DNA from: JANOMH01 sp031422295
GTDB taxonomy: Bacteria; Pseudomonadota; Alphaproteobacteria; Rhodobacterales; Rhodobacteraceae
Assembly: GCA_031422295.1 (NCBI GenBank)
Contig: JANOQM010000029.1
Coordinates: forward strand, 111,050-175,049
Direction: 5' to 3'
DNA: 64,000 nucleotides
Numbering within the stretch: position 1 is the first letter of the stretch; the number at the start of each line of letters is the position of its first letter. Below, in pieces: positions 17,568-26,767 of the stretch. Under the pieces are notes generated by a model that had not been told where the DNA came from, made no database searches, and worked only from the letters and a program-made list of their open reading frames with translations. The translations under genes were made by a program, and so were the position numbers.

Positions 17568-19043
17568 TCAAGCACATGCTGCCCCGGCAGAACCACCCAT
17601 TGCAAGGCTTTCCATGCGCAGCGGCGCACGGTGGTTGAACCAGGGCCGGGCAAGCTCAACTTCGCGGCACAGCGCGATCAACATTTCATCCGCACCAAAG
17701 GCCGCAGCAAGGTGAACACCAATGGGCAGCCCGTCCCTCCAATAGGTCGGAACTGCGGCGGCGGGCTGACCGCTGGCGTTAAAGGCCACACAATAGGGCG
17801 AATAATCAAACACCATGCCCTTGCCCATACGGTAATCCACAAAGTCGGTGGTTGTATGGGCAAAGCGGCCCAGCATGGCGGGCGGTTCAGCCATGACCGG
17901 GGATAGCAACACATCGATACCGTCAAACACTGCGGCCATTTCACGGCCATAGGCATGTATCCTGCCCACCGCCTCCAGATAATCCGCCCCACTGATGGTG
18001 GCGGCATAAGCAATGGTTGACCGGGATATGTTTTCCACATCATCATCGGCCAGATCGCGGCCCAATGCGGCCAGTTTCGACCGAATGCCCAGCGCCGTTC
18101 CGCAGGCCACGATTTTGGTCCAGGCCCGCATCATCCCGTCATGATCGGCCTTGGGAACACATGGCGCAACGAAATGCCCAAGCGATTCCAGCAGCTTGGC
18201 CGCATCTACAGCTGCGTCCCGACAAACCGGGTCAACGCCAACGCCTGCAAAATTCGTCTCGCACAGCCCGATGCGCAATCGCTTGGGGGGTGCCGCAATA
18301 GCGGCCAGATAACCCACGCCCATCGCAGGTGCCGCATAGGGTGCGCCCACATCTGCGCCGGCACAGGCATCCATCATTGCGGCAGCGTCGCGCACCGACC
18401 GGGTCAGGAACCCGTCAATCGCCATGCCCGCCCAGCCCTCGCCCGCATAGGGTCCATCGGGAAACCGCGCGCGACTGGCCTTGAACCCGAATAGCCCGCA
18501 ATTGCTGGCCGGTATCCGCACCGACCCGCCGCCATCCGACCCATGCGCCATGGGAACAATGCCAGCGGCCACCGCCGCCCCGGCGCCACCCGATGACCCA
18601 CCGGGGGTGCGGGACACATCCCACGGGTTGCGGGTTGGCCCGCCATAGACCGCGCTTTGCGTGACCGGGCCAATACCGCCCTCGGGCGACGTTGTCCGCC
18701 CAAACGTCACCACCCCCGTCGACCTGATCCGCGCGAATATCGCAGAATCATGGACGTAGCGGGTATTGGCCAACAGGCGGGACCCATTATGCGACGGAAA
18801 ATCCACCGCCTCGGCCCCCAGATCTTTTAGCACAAAGGGCACACCGCGAAACGGCCCATCCGGCAGCCCTGCGGCAATCGCCTTACGGGCCACGCCTTCC
18901 TGCACCAAAACCACCGCATTCAGGACCGGGTTCAACGCCTCGACCCGCGCCAGCGCCGCATCCAGCAACTCGCCCGGCGTGACCTCTCGGGCATCCACCA
19001 AAGCAGCCAGCCCGGTCGCATCACACCCCTCATAACCGATCAT
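17568..19043 (-). CDS. Amidase (amidase-signature family)
   Basis: A 491-residue amidase-signature hydrolase. The Ser-cisSer-Lys triad is visible: Lys in PFVLKDLG, the cis-Ser in RTPGGSSGGAGAAVAAG and the nucleophile Ser in GSDGGGSVRIPASNCG. These enzymes hydrolyse carboxamides, and the substrate cannot be read from sequence. Start at ATG 19043 overlaps the galE stop as ATGA. A longer frame to 19082 lies inside galE and was rejected. It sits directly before the polyamine transporter genes, so it may act on an amide or acylated polyamine brought in by that transporter. That is inference from context only. Confidence 0.87.
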   Translation of the reverse strand: MIGYEGCDATGLAALVDAREVTPGELLDAALARVEALNPVLNAVVLVQEGVARKAIAAGLPDGPFRGVPFVLKDLGAEAVDFPSHNGSRLLANTRYVHDSAIFARIRSTGVVTFGRTTSPEGGIGPVTQSAVYGGPTRNPWDVSRTPGGSSGGAGAAVAAGIVPMAHGSDGGGSVRIPASNCGLFGFKASRARFPDGPYAGEGWAGMAIDGFLTRSVRDAAAMMDACAGADVGAPYAAPAMGVGYLAAIAAPPKRLRIGLCETNFAGVGVDPVCRDAAVDAAKLLESLGHFVAPCVPKADHDGMMRAWTKIVACGTALGIRSKLAALGRDLADDDVENISRSTIAYAATISGADYLEAVGRIHAYGREMAAVFDGIDVLLSPVMAEPPAMLGRFAHTTTDFVDYRMGKGMVFDYSPYCVAFNASGQPAAAVPTYWRDGLPIGVHLAAAFGADEMLIALCREVELARPWFNHRAPLRMESLAMGGSAGAACA

Positions 19044-20053
19044 TCGGCATATCCCATCGGATGCGTTGATTGCCAGCGCCACAGGCTGCGGGCCATATCA
19101 TCGATCCCAAGTTCGGCCTTCCAGCCCAGCACCTGTTCGGCCAGCGCACAATCGGCCTGCATCATGGCAATATCTCCCGCCCGGCGCGGGCCGACGACCA
19201 CCGGCAGTTCACGGCCAACGGCCCGGGAAAAGGCCGCAACCATGTCGCGGACCGATGATCCGGTGCCAGTGCCGATGTTGTAAACCTCGGTCCCTGTCAC
19301 ACCAGCCGTCCGGTCCAACGCGGCCACATGGGCGCGGGCCAGGTCAACGACATGAATATAATCGCGCACCCCAGTCCCGTCCGGCGTGTCATAGTCATCG
19401 CCGTGGATCACCAGATGCGGCTGTCGCCCGGTAGCGACCTGCGCCAGATAGGGCATCAGATTGCCCGGCACGCCGCGCGGATCCTCGCCCATCCGACCCG
19501 AAGGATGTGCGCCCACCGGATTGAAATAGCGCAGCAGCATCACAGCCGCCCCCGCCGTGGTCCGTGCCCAGTCGGTCAATACCTGTTCGGCCATCCGTTT
19601 GGTCTGGCCATACACGCTGGTCGGATTGATCGGATGGGCCTCGTCATAAGGCAAATACACCGGATCGCCATATACCGTGGCCGATGATGAAAAGATGATG
19701 CGCCTGCACTGGGTCGTTTCGATCGCGCGCAGCAACGACAAGGTGCCCGCGACATTGACATCATAGTAGTCAACCGGGCGCAGGGCAGAGTCCCCCACAG
19801 CTTTCAGCCCGGCGAAATGCACCACTGCATCAGGGGCAAAATCGGTGACGATCCGGGACAGTCGGGCGGTGTCACGAATGTCAGCGATATGCGCCTCGAC
19901 CTGGCCATTGGTCAGCTGGCGCACCGTTAACAGGGCTTGTGGGGAAGAATTGGTATGGTCATCGACAACACACACGTCATGACCCTGCCCCAAAAGGGCA
20001 ACCAATGTGTGACTGCCAATATACCCCGCCCCGCCCGTGACCAAAACCCGCAT
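19040..20053 (-). CDS. galE: UDP-glucose 4-epimerase
   Basis: A 337-residue extended short-chain dehydrogenase that interconverts UDP-glucose and UDP-galactose in the cytoplasm, feeding surface polysaccharides. Visible motifs are the NAD-binding TGGAGYIGSHT at the N-terminus, DDHTNSS, the catalytic SSSATVYG and the YGQTK (YxxxK) pair, and DGTGVRDYIHVVDLA. The ATG at 20053 begins exactly at the conserved MRVLVTGG. The frame upstream to 20137 lacks homology. The gene is the first of a minus-strand run (galE, amidase, pot genes) but has no evident metabolic link to polyamine uptake. Confidence 0.93.
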   Translation of the reverse strand: MRVLVTGGAGYIGSHTLVALLGQGHDVCVVDDHTNSSPQALLTVRQLTNGQVEAHIADIRDTARLSRIVTDFAPDAVVHFAGLKAVGDSALRPVDYYDVNVAGTLSLLRAIETTQCRRIIFSSSATVYGDPVYLPYDEAHPINPTSVYGQTKRMAEQVLTDWARTTAGAAVMLLRYFNPVGAHPSGRMGEDPRGVPGNLMPYLAQVATGRQPHLVIHGDDYDTPDGTGVRDYIHVVDLARAHVAALDRTAGVTGTEVYNIGTGTGSSVRDMVAAFSRAVGRELPVVVGPRRAGDIAMMQADCALAEQVLGWKAELGIDDMARSLWRWQSTHPMGYAE

Positions 20054-20169
20054 CTCGCGCCCTCTTGCCTTGCAGGGGGCACAAAAACCTAATGCCCGGT
20101 CCGGCACAAGGCCGCTCGACAGTATCGAACGTGGCAATCGGTCGGGCGCGCACCTATATCTGCAAAATC

Positions 20170-20745
20170 ATGCCAGACCCAATCACCCAGCCCATTGCCT
20201 TCGCCAGCCCAGCCGCCTTGCGTGACTGGCTGGCAGAACATGGGGCGACACAGCCCGAATTATGGGTGCATATCCACAAAATCGGGACGCATATTGCCTC
20301 TGTCACATGGGAGGATTGCGTGATTGCCGCGTTATCCTATGGCTGGATAGATGGCGTCAAAAAGTCACTCGGATCAACAGCTTATATTCAAAGACTAACG
20401 CCCCGGCGATCAACTTCGGCTTGGTCCAAACGCAACCGCGACCATGCCGAACGGCTGATTGCAACCGGGCAAATGACAGTGCCCGGGCTGGATCAGGTGG
20501 CGGCGGCCAAGGCTGACGGGCGCTGGGACGCCGCCTATGCCGGACCCTCCGAAATGGCGGTCCCAGCCGATTTTCTGGCCGCTCTGGACGCTTATCCAAA
20601 GGCGCAATCGACCTATGCCAGCCTGAACCGGCATAATCTATATGCGATCTACTACCGGCTGCATTCGGCCCGGTCCGCTGAAACCCGGGCGCGACGAATG
20701 GCCGTTTTGATTGCCACACTTGACCGGGGCGAACGGTTTCACTGA
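20170..20745 (+). CDS. YdeI/OmpD-associated family protein
   Basis: A 191-residue protein of the YdeI/OmpD-associated ('bacteriocin-protection') family. Typical blocks are ELWVHIHKIGT, TWEDCVIAALSYGWIDGVKKSL, YIQRLTPRRSTSAWSKRN and the helical C-terminus ending in ETRARRMAVLIATLDRGER. The molecular function is not established, though some relatives influence resistance to polymyxin or oxidants. No signal peptide is seen. I chose the ATG at 20170, where homology starts, over upstream in-frame ATGs. It is divergent from galE and its stop lies 4 bases from the stop of the convergent ThDP-enzyme gene. Confidence 0.85.
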   Translation: MPDPITQPIAFASPAALRDWLAEHGATQPELWVHIHKIGTHIASVTWEDCVIAALSYGWIDGVKKSLGSTAYIQRLTPRRSTSAWSKRNRDHAERLIATGQMTVPGLDQVAAAKADGRWDAAYAGPSEMAVPADFLAALDAYPKAQSTYASLNRHNLYAIYYRLHSARSAETRARRMAVLIATLDRGERFH

Positions 20746-20749
20746 CTGT

Positions 20750-22300
20750 TCAACACATGACTTCAATCAGAAATGGCCCCTTGGTCTGCATTGCCGCACC
20801 AAATGCCGCAACAAACTGATCGACATCAGTAACGCGCAGTGCATCAACGCCGTGGCCTTTGGCCAATGCCACCCAATCCAACTGCGGGCCGTCGATATCA
20901 AACATCGCCCGGGCGTTGCGGCCCACATCGGTCACACCCATCGCCGCCATTTCCAGCCGCAGAATCTGATAGCCCCGGTTCGCCAGAATGACCACGGTCA
21001 CATCCAGCCCTTCGCGTGCCATGGTCCACAACGATTGCAGGGTATACATCGCCGACCCATCGGCCTGCAGGGCCAGCACTTTGCGGTCCGGGCAGGCCAC
21101 TGCCGCCCCCACCGCGACGGGCAGGCCAATCCCAATCGCGCCGCCGCTGATATTGAGCCAATCATGCGCCCGCGCCCCGGCCATTGGCCCGACAAAGTGC
21201 CGCGCGGATGAAACCATTTCGTCCACCACAATGGTCTGCGCGGGCATCAGGGCTGCAACCGCCTGACCGATCTTATCCAAAGACAGCGTGCCACTGGGCA
21301 ATGGCGGTAGGGCCAGCAGCTGCAGATCATCGGCTGTCAGGGTCAGCTCTTGCGCCCCGACTTCGGCCGCCAAGGCAGTCAATGCCCACGCATAATCCAT
21401 ACCCGGGGCACATAGATCGATGATATTGCAGCCGGGCGGTTCGGGAACCGATGGCATGTTGGGATAGGCAAAGAAACTGGCGGGCCGGTCGGCACCACAC
21501 AGCACAAGGGTTTGTATATCAGCCAGCAGCGGAATGTTGTCGGCCACCCGGTAGGCCATCCGCCGGATCAGCGGCGCACCTTCGCCGCGTTGCAGACGTG
21601 TGGCCAGATAGGTGGTGAACAGCTGACACCCCGTGGCTTTCGCAATCCGGCCCGCCACCTGCGCCAGATCGCCCCAAACCGCGCGGCCATCCAGCAATAA
21701 TGCTGACCCGGGTAATGCCAAAGCCGCAGCAGTGGCCCGGACCAGATCGGCTGATGGACGCGGCGGGGTTGGCGGCGGCGCGCTGACCACAGCCGATACA
21801 GCCGCACCCCATGCCGTATCGGCGGGCAGGATCAGCGTCGCAATCTGCCCATTGCCGGACCTTGCCGCCTGAATAGCGGCAGCCCCGTCAGTGGCAACCG
21901 ACGTGGCCGCAGTGGTCACCCGGGTCCAATGCGAAATCGTCTGACTGATCCCGACAGTATCGCCGCGCAACGGCGTCTCATAGCGCTGATGATAGGTCGC
22001 ATGGTCGCCGACGATGTTCAGCACGCCGCTGCCAGCCTTGCGGGCATTATGCAGATTGGCGAATGCGTTGCCAAACCCGGGGGCCAGATGCAGCAAGGTT
22101 GCGGCCACCTGACCGGACATGCGGAAATAACCATCCGCAGCGCCCGACGCGCCGCCTTCGAACAGGCACAAAATACAGCGCATCTCGGGATGTTGGTCCA
22201 AAGCAGCGACAAAATGCATCTCGGACGTGCCGGGGTTGGCAAAACACGTGGTCACACCACTGGCCAGCAGGGTTTTTACCAGCGATTCCGCCCCGTTCAT
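20750..22300 (-). CDS. ThDP-dependent enzyme, acetolactate-synthase large-subunit-like
   Basis: A 516-residue thiamine-diphosphate enzyme with the three-domain layout of the acetolactate synthase/benzoylformate decarboxylase superfamily. The catalytic Glu lies in FEGGASGAADGY near residue 50. The ThDP/Mg motif runs from QADGSAMY (about 415) to ILANRGY about 30 residues later. It is shorter than true IlvB (about 560-590), and no IlvN small subunit is nearby, so it is probably not the biosynthetic enzyme. It lies last in the minus-strand pyrimidine/ureide cluster, 466 bases from hyuA. A decarboxylase, carboligase or oxalyl-CoA-like activity would all fit. Substrate unknown. Confidence 0.8.
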   Translation of the reverse strand: MNGAESLVKTLLASGVTTCFANPGTSEMHFVAALDQHPEMRCILCLFEGGASGAADGYFRMSGQVAATLLHLAPGFGNAFANLHNARKAGSGVLNIVGDHATYHQRYETPLRGDTVGISQTISHWTRVTTAATSVATDGAAAIQAARSGNGQIATLILPADTAWGAAVSAVVSAPPPTPPRPSADLVRATAAALALPGSALLLDGRAVWGDLAQVAGRIAKATGCQLFTTYLATRLQRGEGAPLIRRMAYRVADNIPLLADIQTLVLCGADRPASFFAYPNMPSVPEPPGCNIIDLCAPGMDYAWALTALAAEVGAQELTLTADDLQLLALPPLPSGTLSLDKIGQAVAALMPAQTIVVDEMVSSARHFVGPMAGARAHDWLNISGGAIGIGLPVAVGAAVACPDRKVLALQADGSAMYTLQSLWTMAREGLDVTVVILANRGYQILRLEMAAMGVTDVGRNARAMFDIDGPQLDWVALAKGHGVDALRVTDVDQFVAAFGAAMQTKGPFLIEVMC

Positions 22301-22411
22301 AGGTTCGTCCCGTGTCAGTTATAGATCAATGCCAACAGTGCTATCCCAGCACCATTGGCATGGCAACAAAGTCCGGCTTATGCAGGCTCGCCGCCAAAGT
22401 GCGCCCAAAAT

Positions 22412-22609
22412 TCATCCCGGGCATTGCTGCGCGGGAATGCGGCGTCCGGTCCCGCCCATCAGATCCTGAACCAAGACTTTGTTCATCGTCACAACGGTCG
22501 CAGATATATGTGGTGGCAGCGGCATGGTCGCCGCCTTTTCAAAGAATTTGCCGATTGTGACACTGTAACTGGCCCACCAGTCGTATTCCAGACGTTCGGT
22601 ATGCAGCAC
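22412..22609 (-). CDS. Possible small or decayed ORF in a 466-base gap
   Basis: The gap 22301-22766 holds no clear gene. The best candidate is this 65-codon minus-strand frame from a GTG. The frame remains open upstream to a TGA at 22673-22675, giving about 87 sense codons. Its translation (LEYDWWASYSVTIGKFFEKA, then MPLPPHISATVVTMNKVLVQDLMGG) looks more protein-like than random, but I recognise no family and see no ribosome-binding site. It may be the remnant of a longer gene, or non-coding. Confidence 0.25.
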   Translation of the reverse strand: MLHTERLEYDWWASYSVTIGKFFEKAATMPLPPHISATVVTMNKVLVQDLMGGTGRRIPAQQCPG

Positions 22610-22766
22610 AACTGCGTTGGGAAAGGCGAATGTGGTTTCCGTCAGGTTATCAATGATCTGGTTTGAAAAATGTCACGCAGGGAACAGGTTAGCTGGTCTG
22701 GAAATGCCGGATTGAACCGTACAGAAAACGGCAAAAACCTCAACCTTTGGCATGCTACCTGGTCCG

Positions 22767-24773
22767 CTACCCCAAAGCAATCCGGGGCCGCCCCTGCGCC
22801 GTGACACGCAGCCGGGCCTCGATGAACATGGATCGTCCTTCGATATCCACTTCGGTCACGTCGCGGTCGATAGTCAGGCGAATATCCTCGACCCCGGCGG
22901 CGCGGGCTTTGCCCGTGGCTTGCAGGGTCAATGCGTCCTCAAGGGCGGCCATCGCCAGCGCCTGGTCGATATACCGCACCGGTCCGCCGGGCAGATGCAC
23001 CGCGAATGTGCCGGGTCCGGGGCTGGTCACCGTGCCCGTGGCAGTCATCGCCACTTGGCCGACCACAGCCCCTATCGCATTGGCAACGCTGGCATATTCG
23101 GGCAAGATCATCCGTGCGCCCAGCCGTTCGCCGACTGCACCATAATAGGCCGGGGCGGATGCGCCAAGGCCAATGACCGGGACGCCAAGGGTCAGAGTGG
23201 TCTGAATGACGCTGCGGTGTTTATCCAACCCCGCAACAGTCAATCCATGCCGGGCCAGTGTTTCCGGACTGCCGCCAAAATCCCGGCCATCCTCGGCAAA
23301 GGCGGTTTCCAGCAGGCAATCCACGGTCTGCGCGGTGAGTTGATCCACGACCGCCTGCGCCATCTGCTTGGGATCGTTGGCAATTCGTTCGCCCCGGCCC
23401 GACCGTTTGCGGCCAAACAGAATCAGCGCCTTTTCCGCCGCTGCACTATCCCAGACCTCCAGCCCGCCCAAAACATGCGACGCATCTGACGGCGTCAGCC
23501 CTGCAATCATCGCAAAACCGCGTGACACCAGCCGGGCCAGCGCAGGTATCTCGACCCGGCTGCGCAGGGCATCTGTAAGTTTTAGCGGCCCTTCCTTAAG
23601 CCGCGCTGCGACGGCTGTTTCGCGCGGGTCCAGCCCTTCGGGTGGCACAGTAAACAGCGGCACGACGAACCGACCCGCCCCATCGGGGAGAGCCTCGGTC
23701 GCCAAAGCGGCGTCAAGGGCGCGATGGACCAAGGCCGGATAATCGACCGCCAGCAAGGACACCGGCATCAGCCGTTTCGGACCTAGCTTTAATCCACCCT
23801 CCAGCCCCTCGACCAGATGCACCTCGCTGTCACCGCCCAAGCCTGTGGTGCGCATTGCCACAGCCTCGACCATCGTGCGATACGGGCCGACCCGCGCCCC
23901 TTGGGGGTCAATCATCGGGCGGCCATTGCGCAGCAAGCAGACATCGGTGGTGGTTCCGCCAATATCGCTGACTAGTGCATCCTGTTCACCGGTCAGCCAG
24001 CTTGCCCCGGCAATGCTGGCGGCAGGGCCGGACAGGATGGTTTCAATCGGCCGGTCGCGCGCCAGTTCCGCCGAAATCAACGCCCCGTCACCGCGCACCA
24101 CCATCAGGCGGGCGGTAATGCCGACGTGGGTCATATGCGCCTGACAGGCGTCAATCAGCCGGGTGATCAGGCCGATCAGCCGGGCGTTCAGCACAGCGGT
24201 CAGCGCACGCTTGGGGCCACCCAACGCGGCGGACAGCTCATGCGAACAGGTCACGGGTTTGCCGGTGCGGGCGATGATCAGGTCATGCGCGGCCAGTTCA
24301 TGCGCGGGATTGCGGGTGGCAAAACTGGCGGCGACGGCAAAGCCGGTGATTTCGGGGCCAAGCATATCCAGTGCTGCGGACAGTCCGGCAATGTCCAGCG
24401 GCACCACTTCGCCGCCCGCATGATTATGCCCGCCCGCCAAGGCGATCACCGGATCGCCGCGCAATGCCTCGGTCAGCCCGGCCCGGCCCAGTTCAGCAGG
24501 CTCGAACCCGATGAACACCAGCGCCACGCGCCCGCCCTGCCCTTCGACCAGCGCATTGGTGGCCAATGTGGTGGACAAAGATACCATCGCCACATCGGCA
24601 GGATTGACCCCGGCCTGCGCCATCACCGCATCAATCGCCCGGCCCACGCCCAACGCCAGATCGGGGCGGGTGGTCAGCGATTTGGCTGACGCGAGCACTT
24701 GCGTTTCGGCGGCGTCCAAAAGCACTGCATCGGTATAGGTGCCGCCCGTATCAACGCCCAGAAGAACCGCCAT
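22767..24773 (-). CDS. hyuA: Hydantoinase/oxoprolinase family protein, HyuA type
   Basis: A 668-residue member of the HyuA/5-oxoprolinase-A superfamily, ATP-dependent enzymes that open cyclic amides such as hydantoins and 5-oxoproline. The N-terminal ATPase motif GVDTGGTYTDAVLLD and the second phosphate-binding block VSDIGGTTTDVCLLRNG are clear, as is the LSGPAAS motif. These enzymes normally work with a HyuB partner encoded next door, but none is seen here, which is odd. It lies in the same orientation as the dihydropyrimidinase and ABC transporter genes upstream. A role in ring opening of a pyrimidine-related compound is a reasonable inference, not proven. Confidence 0.82.
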   Translation of the reverse strand: MAVLLGVDTGGTYTDAVLLDAAETQVLASAKSLTTRPDLALGVGRAIDAVMAQAGVNPADVAMVSLSTTLATNALVEGQGGRVALVFIGFEPAELGRAGLTEALRGDPVIALAGGHNHAGGEVVPLDIAGLSAALDMLGPEITGFAVAASFATRNPAHELAAHDLIIARTGKPVTCSHELSAALGGPKRALTAVLNARLIGLITRLIDACQAHMTHVGITARLMVVRGDGALISAELARDRPIETILSGPAASIAGASWLTGEQDALVSDIGGTTTDVCLLRNGRPMIDPQGARVGPYRTMVEAVAMRTTGLGGDSEVHLVEGLEGGLKLGPKRLMPVSLLAVDYPALVHRALDAALATEALPDGAGRFVVPLFTVPPEGLDPRETAVAARLKEGPLKLTDALRSRVEIPALARLVSRGFAMIAGLTPSDASHVLGGLEVWDSAAAEKALILFGRKRSGRGERIANDPKQMAQAVVDQLTAQTVDCLLETAFAEDGRDFGGSPETLARHGLTVAGLDKHRSVIQTTLTLGVPVIGLGASAPAYYGAVGERLGARMILPEYASVANAIGAVVGQVAMTATGTVTSPGPGTFAVHLPGGPVRYIDQALAMAALEDALTLQATGKARAAGVEDIRLTIDRDVTEVDIEGRSMFIEARLRVTAQGRPRIALG

Positions 24774-24822
24774 GCTTTACCTCTTTGCCCGGCTCTTACG
24801 TCCTGCGGGCGAACTTTTGATG

Positions 24823-24862
24823 CCTCCGGCGGAGGTATTTGGGCAACTCCGAAAATGCAAGT
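24823..24862. repeat. Intergenic hairpin repeat, distant relative of the 41.6 and 55.2 kb repeats
   Basis: A perfect CCTCC-GGC-GGAGG hairpin is followed by TATTTGGGCAA and an A-rich tail. The arrangement (GC-rich stem, then ATTTGGG and an adenine-rich end) resembles the two better-matched copies at 41604 and 55203, but similarity is short. It lies between the binding-protein gene and hyuA. Confidence 0.4.
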
Positions 24863-24907
24863 GGCGCAAAGGTTCCCCCTTGCGCCACATCGCAATGCCG
24901 ACCAGTT

Positions 24908-25888
24908 TTACTGTAGTGCTGCGTCGGTGATCGCATGGGTAAAGGCACCCACCGGGGCCGCCGTGATCACCGGATCGGACCCGCCGGCCAACAGCGTATC
25001 GACGGTCAGCTGGTATGCCGCCTCGTCCAGCGCGCCGGTGGCCCCTGCGGTCAGCAAGGCTACTTCGCCCATCATGAACTCCTGATGCGCCAAGGTTTGC
25101 GCGCCGGTTTCGTCGTTATCCATGACGATCTGTGCAGCCTCGCCGGGATTTGCCTCGGCATAACGCCAGCCCTTCATCGAGGCGCGGACAAAGCGGACCA
25201 TCCGGTCAGAAAATGCCGGATCGGCCAGGTTTTCTTCCAGCACATACAGGCCGTCCTCCAGCGTGGCAACGCCCACATCTTCGTATTTGAACGTCACCAA
25301 CTCCTCGGGTGTGACGCCCGAGTCCAGCACCTGACCATATTCATTATAGGTCATGGTCGAAATACAATCGGCCTGCCGTTGCAACAGCGGATCGACGTTA
25401 AACCCCTGTTTCAGCACCGTCACGCCGTCGCCGCCTTCGGTGGTCAGCCCGACCTGGGACATCCAGGATAGGAACGGATATTCATTGCCGTAGAACCACA
25501 CGCCGATGGTGCGGCCTGCGAAATCTTCGGGCGCGGTGATCCCGGTATCTTTCCAGCAGGTCAGCATCAGACCGGAATTCTGGAACGGCTGGGCGATGTT
25601 GACAATCGGCAGGCCCTTTTCACGGGCGGCCAGTGCGGACGGCAGCCAGTCAACCATGACATCGGCACCGCCACCGGCCAAGACCTGACCAGGGGCAATA
25701 TCCGGCCCGCCCGGAAGGATGGTCACATTCAGACCCTCTTCTTCGTAGAACCCCTGTTCAAGGGCCACATAATAGCCCGCAAATTGGGCCTGCGTCACCC
25801 ATTTCAGTTGCAGCGTCACATCGTCCTGCGCAAACGCCGGGCTGGCAAGGCCCAAGGCGCCGGTTGCGGCAAGTATCAGTTTTTTCAT
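24908..25888 (-). CDS. ABC transporter substrate-binding protein, NMT1/THI5-like
   Basis: A 326-residue periplasmic binding protein with a signal peptide (MKKLILAATGALGLASPAFA, cleavage after AFA). The mature start VTLQLKWVTQAQFAGYYVA is the hallmark of the NMT1/THI5-like family, which binds hydroxymethylpyrimidine, riboflavin or related heterocycles. YEEEGLNVTILPGGPD and the later FVRASMKGWRYA block also match. It probably delivers a pyrimidine-type compound to the two permeases upstream. The cluster position (between dihydropyrimidinase and HyuA) supports a pyrimidine or ureide ligand. Thiamine precursor uptake is the main alternative. Confidence 0.87.
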   Translation of the reverse strand: MKKLILAATGALGLASPAFAQDDVTLQLKWVTQAQFAGYYVALEQGFYEEEGLNVTILPGGPDIAPGQVLAGGGADVMVDWLPSALAAREKGLPIVNIAQPFQNSGLMLTCWKDTGITAPEDFAGRTIGVWFYGNEYPFLSWMSQVGLTTEGGDGVTVLKQGFNVDPLLQRQADCISTMTYNEYGQVLDSGVTPEELVTFKYEDVGVATLEDGLYVLEENLADPAFSDRMVRFVRASMKGWRYAEANPGEAAQIVMDNDETGAQTLAHQEFMMGEVALLTAGATGALDEAAYQLTVDTLLAGGSDPVITAAPVGAFTHAITDAALQ

Positions 25889-25921
25889 CGTCTTTTCCCC
25901 TGTGGTGGTTAAGTTACGTTT

Positions 25922-26767
25922 CTATCTGCGCTGTGAAGGGTGCCAGAAAGTGACCGCCCGTTCAATCAGCGTCATGACGCCATAAAACGCGCTGCCAGCG
26001 AGGGCTGCAACCAGAATTACCGCCCAGACCGTGTCAATCGCCAATTGCCCGAACGAAGTTGATATCCGAAAGCCCAATCCTTGGGTGGGCGAGCCGAAAA
26101 ATTCGGCAACCAGCGCACCGATCAGCGCCAAAGTGGTGCCGATTTTCAGCCCGTTAAAGATGAACGGCATCGCCGCGGGGAGCCGCAGTTTGACCAGCGT
26201 CTGCCAATAGCCCGCGCCATAGGTGCGCATCAGATCGCGCTGCATGGCGGTCGTGTCGGCCAATCCGGCGACTGCATTCACCAGTACCGGGAAAAACACC
26301 ATGATCACCACGACCGCGGCCTTGGATTGCCAGTCAAACCCGAACCACATGACCAGAATGGGGGCGGTGCCGACGATCGGCAGGGCGGCGACGAAATTGC
26401 CGATGGGCAGCAGTCCGCGGCGCAGGAAATCGTAGCGGTCGACCAGTATGGCCACCACCAGCGCCGCCGCCACGCCAATCGCATAGCCTGCCAGGGCGCC
26501 TTTCAGAACCGTTTGCACGAAATCCGCCCATAGCGTGCCGGTGTTTTCGGCAAACCGGGCCGCAATTGCACTGGGCGGTGGCAGGATCACCGGCGGCACA
26601 TTCAGCCCGCGCACCAGCAATTCCCAAACCAGCAATATCGTCAGCCCAAAAATCAGCGGCACAGCCATCTGGACCAGCCGGGACTGCCGGGCGGCCCCCT
26701 GCGACAGCCGCACATTCAGGACCCATGCGGCGGCCCAAATCGCAAATGCCGCCAGAACCAGCATCAT
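25922..26767 (-). CDS. ABC transporter permease (SsuC/ThiX-like)
   Basis: A 281-residue permease with about seven hydrophobic segments. The EAA-type loop reads MRTYGAGYWQTLVKLRLPAA. The segments PPVILPPPSAIAARF and GSPTQGLGFRI are typical of the nitrate/taurine/pyrimidine family of importers. The start ATG at 26767 overlaps the upstream permease stop as ATGA. It forms the channel with its partner permease, serving the NMT1-type binding protein encoded 34 bases downstream. Confidence 0.87.
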   Translation of the reverse strand: MMLVLAAFAIWAAAWVLNVRLSQGAARQSRLVQMAVPLIFGLTILLVWELLVRGLNVPPVILPPPSAIAARFAENTGTLWADFVQTVLKGALAGYAIGVAAALVVAILVDRYDFLRRGLLPIGNFVAALPIVGTAPILVMWFGFDWQSKAAVVVIMVFFPVLVNAVAGLADTTAMQRDLMRTYGAGYWQTLVKLRLPAAMPFIFNGLKIGTTLALIGALVAEFFGSPTQGLGFRISTSFGQLAIDTVWAVILVAALAGSAFYGVMTLIERAVTFWHPSQRR

